DNA from: an uncultured Prevotellaceae bacterium
GTDB taxonomy: Bacteria > Bacteroidota > Bacteroidia > Bacteroidales > Bacteroidaceae
Direction of reading: 5' to 3'
Assembly: GCA_946188395.1 (NCBI GenBank)
Contig: CAMHUU010000028.1
Coordinates: 1-32,120 of the forward strand
DNA length: 32,120 nucleotides
Shown piece by piece: positions 24,001-30,610 of the stretch (within the stretch, counting starts at the first letter, position 1; each line of letters opens with the position of its first letter). The position numbers were made by a program, and so were the translations under genes. The notes under the pieces were generated by a model. It was not told where the DNA came from, did not search any database, and saw only the letters and a program-made list of their open reading frames with translations.

Positions 24001-24630
24001 ATGAAGAAAATGACGATGAAAGCGGCTCTTTTCGACCTGGACGGCGTGGTGTTCAACACGGAATCTCAGTACTCTGTGTTCTGGGGCGCACAGTGTCGTG
24101 AGTTCCATCCGGAGATTCCCGGATTGGAGAATAAAATCAAGGGGCAGACGCTGGTTCAGATCTATGATGCGTGGTTCTCGGGACCACTGAAGGACCAGCA
24201 AGCTGTGATTACGGCACGATTGGACGAGTTTGAGAGCCAGATGAGCTACGACTATGTGGCGGGGTTTGAGGACTATATCCGCGCGTTGCGCCAGCAGAGT
24301 GTGAAGACGGCCGTAGTGACCAGTTCGAACCAGCCCAAGATGGAAGCCGTGTATGCGAAGCGCCCTGAATTCAAGGGATTGTTTGACGCCATTCTGACAT
24401 CAGAAGATTTTGAGCGCTCGAAGCCCGATCCGGATTGCTATCTGAAGGCTGCCCAGCGTTTTGGCGTCGAGCCGAAGGAGTGTGTCGTGTTCGAGGATTC
24501 GTTTAACGGGCTGAAGTCGGGCCGTGCAGCAGGAATGTATGTCGTGGGACTGGCTACGACGAACGCGGCAGATGCGATTGAGCCACTGTGCGACAAAGTG
24601 ATAGAGAATTTTGTTCAGTTGAGAGTTTAG
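24001..24630 (+). CDS. HAD family hydrolase, beta-phosphoglucomutase-like subgroup
   Basis: The product is 209 aa and belongs to the HAD superfamily (subfamily IA). Motif I is FDLDGVVFNTE (nucleophile Asp), motif II is VTSSNQ, motif III is the Lys in RSKPDPDCYL, and motif IV is CVVFEDSFNGLKSG. The substrate is a phosphosugar or similar small phosphate; beta-phosphoglucomutase and phosphatase members cannot be told apart here. ATGs at 24001, 24010 and 24016 are possible starts; the promoter makes all upstream in-frame sequence untranscribed. The last codons and the TAG stop (LRV-stop) are supplied by a TTTAGAG repeat array that forms the spacer to panB. Confidence 0.9.
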   Translation: MKKMTMKAALFDLDGVVFNTESQYSVFWGAQCREFHPEIPGLENKIKGQTLVQIYDAWFSGPLKDQQAVITARLDEFESQMSYDYVAGFEDYIRALRQQSVKTAVVTSSNQPKMEAVYAKRPEFKGLFDAILTSEDFERSKPDPDCYLKAAQRFGVEPKECVVFEDSFNGLKSGRAAGMYVVGLATTNAADAIEPLCDKVIENFVQLRV

Positions 24631-24656
24631 AGTTTAGAGATTATAGTTTAGAGAAA
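24618..24656 (+). repeat. TTTAGAG heptamer array between the HAD gene and panB
   Basis: It starts with the shared 15-mer GTTGAGAGTTTAGAG and continues TTTAGAG, ATTATAG, TTTAGAG. It encodes the last residues and the TAG stop of the HAD gene, and ends just before the panB ATG at 24659. The sense-strand orientation matches that of the other codirectional arrays. Confidence 0.88.
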
Positions 24657-24658
24657 AT

Positions 24659-25480
24659 ATGGCTGGATATTTAGTAAGTGACAATAGAAAAGTGACTACC
24701 CATCGTTTTATGGAGATGAAGCAGAATGGCGAGAAGATCAGCATGCTGACCTCCTATGACTACACGATGGCAGGAATAGTTGATAAAGCAGGCATTGACG
24801 CCATTCTGGTGGGCGACTCCGCCTCGAACGTAATGGCTGGTAATGCCACGACGTTGCCCATGACGGTGGACTACATGATTTACCATGCCCGTTCGGTGGT
24901 GCGTGCCGTGAAACGTGCGCTGGTGATTTGCGACATGCCGTTCGGTTCGTACCAGGTGAATGCCACCGAGGGTGTGACGAACGCCATCCGCATCATGAAG
25001 GAGAGTGGTTGTGATGCTGTGAAGATGGAGGGTGGAGTAGAGATTCTGGATACGGTGAAGCGTATTCTGGATGCCGGTATTCCCGTGATGGCTCACCTGG
25101 GACTGACGCCGCAGTCAATCAATAAGTTTGGTACTTATGCGGTGCGTGCGAAAGAGCAGGCTGAAGCCGACAAGCTGATGAGCGACGCCATTGCTTTGGC
25201 CGACGCAGGCTGTTTCGGCATCACGCTGGAGAAGGTGCCCGCCAAGTTGGCTACGGAAGTGACTAAGGCCGTGAAGTGTCCGACCATCGGTATTGGAGCC
25301 GGCAATGGCACCGACGGACAGGTGCTGGTGGTGGCCGACATGCTGGGCATGACCGAGGGCTTCTCGCCTCGTTTCCTGCGTCGCTATGCCGAAATTGGTA
25401 ACGTGATTACCGATGCTGTGGGCCGTTACGTGGGAGACGTCAAGAGCGGCGACTTCCCGAATGAGAACGAATCGTACTAA
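24659..25480 (+). CDS. panB: 3-methyl-2-oxobutanoate hydroxymethyltransferase
   Basis: Ketopantoate hydroxymethyltransferase, the first committed step of pantothenate/coenzyme A synthesis: methylenetetrahydrofolate plus 2-oxoisovalerate gives ketopantoate. Motifs seen are [30 protein letters not shown] with the metal-binding Asp, [28 protein letters not shown], and [20 protein letters not shown] near the C-terminus. The length (273 aa) is typical. The ATG at 24659 directly follows a heptamer array. An MFS transporter gene starts 3 nt after the stop. No panC or panE is in the window. Confidence 0.96.
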   Translation: MAGYLVSDNRKVTTHRFMEMKQNGEKISMLTSYDYTMAGIVDKAGIDAILVGDSASNVMAGNATTLPMTVDYMIYHARSVVRAVKRALVICDMPFGSYQVNATEGVTNAIRIMKESGCDAVKMEGGVEILDTVKRILDAGIPVMAHLGLTPQSINKFGTYAVRAKEQAEADKLMSDAIALADAGCFGITLEKVPAKLATEVTKAVKCPTIGIGAGNGTDGQVLVVADMLGMTEGFSPRFLRRYAEIGNVITDAVGRYVGDVKSGDFPNENESY

Positions 25481-25483
25481 GCT

Positions 25484-26653
25484 GTGAATACGCAGAATAC
25501 TCCTGTTCATATCAAACTGTGGCACAAGGACTTCTGGCTGTTGGTTATAGCCGACTTACTATTGACGATGTCCGTCTATGTGCTGATTCCCATCATGCCC
25601 TTGTGGTTGATGGATACAGAGAATTTTACTCCCGTTGAGACCGGTCTTTCGATGGGTGCCTATGCTGTTGGCCTCTACCTGTTTGGCGCCCAATGCTCGT
25701 GGCTGGTGCAGCGTTATCGCCGTAACGTGGTATGCATGTGGTCGATTATCCTGGTAGGACTGTCTGTGGCCTTGTTATGGTATATTGACGGGCTGCGCTC
25801 GGAATTTGTGGAATTCTGGGTGATTATGCTGCAACGACTGCTAATGGGCGCCGCCTTCGGTCTTGCCCAGATGATTTTGTCGTCGACGCTGATTATCGAC
25901 ACCTGCGAGTCGTTCCAACGCACCGAAGCCAACCATAGCGCCGCATGGTTTTCCCGCTTTGCCCTTTCGCTGGCCCCGATAGGTGGTCTGGTGGCTTACG
26001 AACTGCTGGGTTTCGACAAGGTGCTGTGGGGTGCCATTGGCTGTGCGGCGCTAAGCGTGCTGCTGATTCGTAACGTTTCGTTCCCCTTCAGAGCCCCTGA
26101 AGAGGGCGTTCATGTGGCCTCACTCGACAGGTTCCTGTTGCCCTACGGTCTGGTGCTGTATTTTAATCTGCTTCTGGTGACTACTGTTGTGGGATTGGTG
26201 TTGTCGCAGCCGCTGGGAGTCGAGTTCTATGCGATGCTGATGGGCGGTTTCCTGCTGGCTTTGCTGGCCCAGCGGTTTGTGTTCCGCGATGCCGACCTGA
26301 AGAGCGAGATTGTCAGCGGACTATTCATGCTGGTGGCTGCACTCTTGATACAATGGGTGTATCCTGCATCGCCCATCGCTCCGCTGCTGATGGGATTGAG
26401 CATTGGCATCATTGGTTCGCGCTATCTGCTGTTCTTTATCAAGTTGAGCCGGCATTGTAAGCGCGGCACGTCGCAAAGCACCTTCTTCCTCAGTTGGGAA
26501 ACAGGCATCACGCTTGGACTTGCGGCAGGCTATGCGCTGCTCTACGGACAACGCGAATTGTTGTTCATAATAGCCATCGGACTGACGGTTTTGAGCTTGA
26601 TTTTGTATCATTTCTACACCCACAGTTGGTTTATCAGGCACAAAAACCGCTGA
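25484..26653 (+). CDS. MFS transporter, 12 membrane segments
   Basis: The product is 389 aa, a major facilitator superfamily protein, with about 12 hydrophobic helices. The first is DFWLLVIADLLLTMSVYVLIPIMPLW, and the loop after helix 2 has VQRYRRNVVCMW, an A-motif-like position. The start is GTG at 25484, 3 nt after the panB TAA, which suggests translational coupling. The substrate is unknown. Linkage to panB might hint at pantothenate or a precursor, but that is speculation from position only. The gene ends 54 nt before a strong promoter for the next regulator. Confidence 0.88.
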   Translation: MNTQNTPVHIKLWHKDFWLLVIADLLLTMSVYVLIPIMPLWLMDTENFTPVETGLSMGAYAVGLYLFGAQCSWLVQRYRRNVVCMWSIILVGLSVALLWYIDGLRSEFVEFWVIMLQRLLMGAAFGLAQMILSSTLIIDTCESFQRTEANHSAAWFSRFALSLAPIGGLVAYELLGFDKVLWGAIGCAALSVLLIRNVSFPFRAPEEGVHVASLDRFLLPYGLVLYFNLLLVTTVVGLVLSQPLGVEFYAMLMGGFLLALLAQRFVFRDADLKSEIVSGLFMLVAALLIQWVYPASPIAPLLMGLSIGIIGSRYLLFFIKLSRHCKRGTSQSTFFLSWETGITLGLAAGYALLYGQRELLFIIAIGLTVLSLILYHFYTHSWFIRHKNR

Positions 26654-26677
26654 TGGAATGAGTTTTTGGCACGAAAA

Positions 26678-26709
26678 TTTGGAAGATTCCTTTTTTTTTC
26701 CTATCTTTG
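26678..26709 (+). promoter_or_regulatory. Promoter of the propeller/AraC regulator
   Basis: TTTG (26678-26681), 20 nt, then TATCTTTG (26702-26709) followed by CGGC. The TTG at 26707 is part of the -7 box and cannot be a start codon. The GTG at 26740 lies 31 nt downstream. Confidence 0.8.
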
Positions 26710-26739
26710 CGGCAAATTACTAACTGGAAACCTTTGCCC

Positions 26740-29193
26740 GTGTCACGAAGTATTTTCCATCGTCTGAGCATTCTGCTCGTCAGCTGTCTGTTATTACCGA
26801 CAGTTGCAAAAGCTTTAGGCGATCCTGACAGGATATTCTTGTCGTACGACGCTTCGAACGGTCTGGCCGACAACAGCGCTCAATCCATCAAAGCCACCAA
26901 GACGGGACGCATGGTGATTTCGACCATCGGCCACATCAATTTCTTCGACGGAGACGCCTTTGTGCATATTGACCCTGAGGCGGAGGATGCCTTTCCGCTG
27001 CCGAAATACAACGGGCACTATCATCTGTACTTTGACCGCCATCACCACCTGTGGGTGAAGGACAAGCGCCAGGTGACCTGTGTGGACCTTACCGTCGAGC
27101 GTTTTACCAAAAACGTTGGGGCCGTCATCAAGGAGATGGGTATGACAAAGCAGGTGGACGACATGTTTGGCGACATCAACAACAACATGTGGTTCCTTTC
27201 GGACAATACCCTTTACGGAACGGACGATAAGAAGGAATTCAAGTTACGCCACGCTGCCGAACTGCAGGATGTGGACGTCTACAATCACAAGCTGCACCTG
27301 CAGTTCTATTCCAATGGTGTTGTATCCGTCTACGACATGGAGAAGAACCGTTTCCTTTACGACATTCCAGCCTTTACCGGAGCAGACACCCTGCGCTATA
27401 GCGACTCGTCGGTGATTCTGCCCGACAGCAACCTGTATTACCAGATACGCAATGGCAGCAAAGAGTCTGTCTTGATGCGTCTCGACATTGAGAAGCGGCA
27501 GTGGACTACGCTGATGAGTCTGCCTTACCACCTGAATAACATGGTGATGAAGGACGGCATGTTGTATATCGCTTCCGAATACGGCTACTGGGTGTATGAC
27601 GTGAAGACAGGCGGAAGCCAGCATATAGAAGCAATCAAGCTGTCGCGCAACCGCACCCTGCAGACCGACATCAACACGATAGCCTTCGACCGTCAGGGTG
27701 GCATGTGGTTGGGAACGGAGCGTCGTGGCATACTCTATTCTCGTCCCTTCCGCTCGCCGTTCACCAATTACAGCTGGAGCCAGCCCGAGGCGCTGGCCTA
27801 CGAGGCTCTGCTCAGCAAGACGCTGACCGAACAAGTCGCGTTGCCGCGTCATGTCAACTGTCAGTTCCGCGACAGCCGAGGCTGGCTGTGGACCGGCCTC
27901 TACACCGGGTTGCAGCTGGATCGCCCAGGCCAGCAGTCCACCATCATTACCGATGAAGATGGCTTGCGCAACGAGATGATTCATAGCATCATTGAGGACG
28001 ACAACCACGACATCTGGGTGGGAACCAGCTTTGGTATCTCGCATCTGGAAATCGTCGACGGAAAAGTTGGTCATATTGAGACCTACATCCAGACAGACAA
28101 TGTACCCAACGAGTCGTTCGTCAACGGCCGCGTGATGAAGCAGGCTGACGGGACCATCATCATGCAGTCATTAGACCATATTGTCGTTTTCAATCCCAAG
28201 AACCTCAATCAGGACAGTCTGAGGAGTTTCCGGCTTGCTCCCAAACTGGTACGCATACAGGTGAACGGCCATCAGATAGCACCAGGCATGGAAATCGAAG
28301 GCAAGGTCATCATCGATCGGGCTGTCTCGCGTCTGTGGGAAATCAATGTCGATTATAATCAGAACACGCTGTCGCTGGTGTTCTCCGGATTGAACTTTGC
28401 CCGTCCGATTCAGACCTATTACCGCGTTCGCGTACAGGGGCTATTCGACGATTGGCGGGTATATTCCTACACCAATTCGCGTGGCATGGTCGACCCAAAG
28501 GGCTTGTTACACTTGCAGCTATCGGCATTAAAGCCGGGCAAGTATGTCGTCGAGGTGCAGGTGTCGATGGATCCCGACCACTTCGAAATGCGTCCGTACC
28601 ATTGGAATATCAATGTCGACGAGCCATGGTGGCGTTCGACAGGCATCTATATGCTGTTAGGGCTGGTACTCTTGCTGTTGGCCATTGCCAATGTGGTGTT
28701 ATATAATAAGAACACGCGCATGACCATGTTACGCAACAGCAAGGAAAACGACATTCTTCGCCGTATCAGCAATTACGTGACGCGTTGCGATGAGATGCAC
28801 GATGAGGTATTGTCGCCCGAGAGCGTTTCGACAGGCAATGCCGAGGAAGAGGGTAGGGAAAACCAGGATTTCATCAATGCCATGTTGATGATAGTGCCTT
28901 ACCTGCATACGCATACTCAGAATCAGGTGTCGATGCGCAAGCTGTCGGAGCTGACGGGCTTGGAGGTTTCCAAGCTGTTCGAACTGCTCTCGACAAATTT
29001 CTATCAGAATCCGCGACAGATGGTGGCTAAACTTCGTATTCAGGAAGCCGCAGAGCTGTTGCGTACGACTAGGAAGCCCATTGAGCAGATTGCCGACGAA
29101 TTGAAGTTTATCAGTCCCAACTACTTCATCGCCTCATTCTATCACCAGTATCGGCAGACGCCGCTGGACTACCGGAAGTCCAAGGCTCTGTAG
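26740..29193 (+). CDS. Membrane-spanning two-component-propeller/AraC transcriptional regulator without kinase
   Basis: The product is 817 aa. The signal peptide (SRSIFHRLSILLVSCLLLPTVAKA) follows a GTG start at 26740. The periplasmic sensor is a beta-propeller with reg_prop-like repeats, for example GGMWLGTERRGILYS, RGWLWTGLYTGLQL and HDIWVGTSFGISHL, and then a Y_Y_Y domain (about 545-625). A single membrane helix spans about 635-655. A coiled linker leads to a C-terminal AraC-type HTH (about 728-817, ending YRQTPLDYRK). Unlike hybrid two-component systems of Bacteroidota, there is no HisKA, HATPase or receiver domain. The protein would be a one-component sensor that binds DNA from the membrane, as known for SusR-type regulators. 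The ligand and target genes are unknown; no susC/susD pair is in the window. Confidence 0.9.
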   Translation: MSRSIFHRLSILLVSCLLLPTVAKALGDPDRIFLSYDASNGLADNSAQSIKATKTGRMVISTIGHINFFDGDAFVHIDPEAEDAFPLPKYNGHYHLYFDRHHHLWVKDKRQVTCVDLTVERFTKNVGAVIKEMGMTKQVDDMFGDINNNMWFLSDNTLYGTDDKKEFKLRHAAELQDVDVYNHKLHLQFYSNGVVSVYDMEKNRFLYDIPAFTGADTLRYSDSSVILPDSNLYYQIRNGSKESVLMRLDIEKRQWTTLMSLPYHLNNMVMKDGMLYIASEYGYWVYDVKTGGSQHIEAIKLSRNRTLQTDINTIAFDRQGGMWLGTERRGILYSRPFRSPFTNYSWSQPEALAYEALLSKTLTEQVALPRHVNCQFRDSRGWLWTGLYTGLQLDRPGQQSTIITDEDGLRNEMIHSIIEDDNHDIWVGTSFGISHLEIVDGKVGHIETYIQTDNVPNESFVNGRVMKQADGTIIMQSLDHIVVFNPKNLNQDSLRSFRLAPKLVRIQVNGHQIAPGMEIEGKVIIDRAVSRLWEINVDYNQNTLSLVFSGLNFARPIQTYYRVRVQGLFDDWRVYSYTNSRGMVDPKGLLHLQLSALKPGKYVVEVQVSMDPDHFEMRPYHWNINVDEPWWRSTGIYMLLGLVLLLLAIANVVLYNKNTRMTMLRNSKENDILRRISNYVTRCDEMHDEVLSPESVSTGNAEEEGRENQDFINAMLMIVPYLHTHTQNQVSMRKLSELTGLEVSKLFELLSTNFYQNPRQMVAKLRIQEAAELLRTTRKPIEQIADELKFISPNYFIASFYHQYRQTPLDYRKSKAL

Positions 29194-30386
29194 CCTACCA
29201 GGCGCCATGTTCGCGCGCCTGTTCCTTTATAATATATCAATGCCTGATAACGGTTCTCCGTCTGGAAGAAACTGCCTTCCGAGGGCGGTATGTTTCCATC
29301 GGCATCTGTAAATTGGTAGGAGTAGTAGCCCTGCTTCTGCATGATTCGTGCCTTGTAGGATGCCGTCTGGGCGTCGTAGGTCATGCGGTAATGCTCGCGT
29401 TCGCTGTCGGTGGTCCACTGGCCGTCGATGTAGATGTCGCCCTGATAGGGTGCAGCGAGTTCGTAGTTGATCCATACATAGTCGCACGTATAGTCCACCT
29501 CGCGGTTGTCGCTGTTGCGGACGACGAAGGCGCCCTGGGCGGAGACATCCGTCAGATAGTTCTTTCGGACCGTTGCTGTGAAAGGCCAAGCCTCGTAGTT
29601 GTTGCCGTTCCACTCAATACGATCCAGTCCCATCGTCGTGTGACTGACGTCCAATACCTCGAACTTATGGTATTCGTTGCCTGCGTCGAAGATGAGTGCC
29701 CGGTTGTGGTCCCACGTCAAACCCTGAGCGTTGGTGAAGTTGGGACGAATGTTGTGGCGGGCGTGGTCCTCGCGCCAGTTCTGCATCACAACGGTACAAA
29801 TCTCTTCGTCGACATTGTTCACCCGCAGATTATTGTAATTCACCGTCATCGACAGCTGCTGGTGGCTCTGGTTGTGGTCCACGTCGGTATTTGTCGTCAC
29901 ATTAAGCCCCACACCCATCAGCGGCTCTACCACGTAGAACTCCACATCCAACACCGGTTCGTTATCCTGGTCCTCGTCCGTCACCGTCAGCCGGTAGTTG
30001 CCGCTCAGCTTCAGCCGGCAGCGGTCGTTGGGAATGGTCAGCGTATAGTGGGTGTACATCACGGTAGTGTTGATGCTGTTCTGGTAGTTCTCAATGGGGT
30101 TGTCGTTGAATCCCACTAGCCAGTCGCTTTCAAACAGACCGTCCGACACCGTCCAGTCGGCCTCGCAGTGTTCCAGATGGTAGACAAAGTGGTGATAGTC
30201 GTGCGACAACTCGTCGAAGCCGATGTTCAGCCTGTCGCCACTGCCCAGTTCCATCACGGGACGGTTCATCCAGTCGCCGTTGACCATACTGGTCAGCGAG
30301 CGGACATTTTCGACGTAGATCCTGTTGCCTGCCAACGCCGTGAGGGCTGTCAAAAGCAGCGTAATAAGAGTGACAATTTGCTTCAT
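29169..30386 (-). CDS. Type IX secretion system plug-like protein (DUF5103 family)
   Basis: The product is 405 aa from the ATG at 30386, with a signal peptide (MKQIVTLITLLLTALTALAG). It matches my knowledge of the DUF5103 family, later renamed as T9SS plug protein domains, whose Flavobacterium member blocks the SprA translocon pore. Recognisable segments are MNRPVMELGSGDRLNIGFDELSHDY, NYQNSINTTVMYTHYTLTIPND, LKLSGNYRLTVTDED, MGVGLNVTTNTDVD and YYSYQFTDADG. The fold is predicted to be beta-sandwich. The start is fixed by the promoter: TAAATTTG is only 6 nt before this ATG. No other T9SS gene is in the window, so the role rests on family identity. The 3' end overlaps the convergent regulator gene by 25 nt. 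Confidence 0.85.
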   Translation of the reverse strand: MKQIVTLITLLLTALTALAGNRIYVENVRSLTSMVNGDWMNRPVMELGSGDRLNIGFDELSHDYHHFVYHLEHCEADWTVSDGLFESDWLVGFNDNPIENYQNSINTTVMYTHYTLTIPNDRCRLKLSGNYRLTVTDEDQDNEPVLDVEFYVVEPLMGVGLNVTTNTDVDHNQSHQQLSMTVNYNNLRVNNVDEEICTVVMQNWREDHARHNIRPNFTNAQGLTWDHNRALIFDAGNEYHKFEVLDVSHTTMGLDRIEWNGNNYEAWPFTATVRKNYLTDVSAQGAFVVRNSDNREVDYTCDYVWINYELAAPYQGDIYIDGQWTTDSEREHYRMTYDAQTASYKARIMQKQGYYSYQFTDADGNIPPSEGSFFQTENRYQALIYYKGTGARTWRLVGYRALDFR

Positions 30387-30391
30387 GGCTG

Positions 30392-30422
30392 CAAATTTAA
30401 TCATTTTGATTGAAATGACCAA
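30392..30422 (-). promoter_or_regulatory. Promoter of the plug-like gene, ATG 6 nt downstream
   Basis: The minus strand has TTG (30420-30422), 20 nt, then TAAATTTG (30392-30399) followed by CAGCC and the ATG. The mRNA would be leaderless or have a leader of only a few bases. Confidence 0.7.
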
Positions 30423-30450
30423 CATGAAAACAAAAATAAACTTAATTTAT

Positions 30451-30481
30451 TTTGTAATTATAGTATTTTTGTGTACCTTTG
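30451..30481 (+). promoter_or_regulatory. Promoter of gyrA
   Basis: TTTG (30451-30454), 19 nt, then TACCTTTG (30474-30481). It leaves a leader of about 125 nt before the gyrA ATG at 30611, the longest of the clear promoters here. A second TAnnTTTG-like TATTTTTG (30464-30471) overlaps just upstream. Confidence 0.72.
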
Positions 30482-30496
30482 TACGCTAATTAAAAA

Positions 30497-30530
30497 CAGC
30501 GAAAACGCGCTGACGGGCTTAAAAATGCCC
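30497..30530 (+). other. Two small hairpins in the gyrA leader
   Basis: CAGCG (30497-30501) pairs with CGCTG (30508-30512). GGGC (30515-30518) pairs with GCCC (30527-30530). Both are short (5 and 4 bp) and there is no T run. They might be a leader structure or chance pairing. Confidence 0.3.
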
Positions 30531-30610
30531 TTAAACGCAAAATTGTGAAAAATGAATCGGATTATCGGAATGCCGTAAAACCGGAAAAATATAATCATAA
30601 AAATAGATAA

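Noticed and set aside
26707..26739. TTG start for the propeller/AraC regulator at 26707
   Set aside because: The codon is part of the TATCTTTG promoter box; the GTG at 26740 gives a proper signal peptide.
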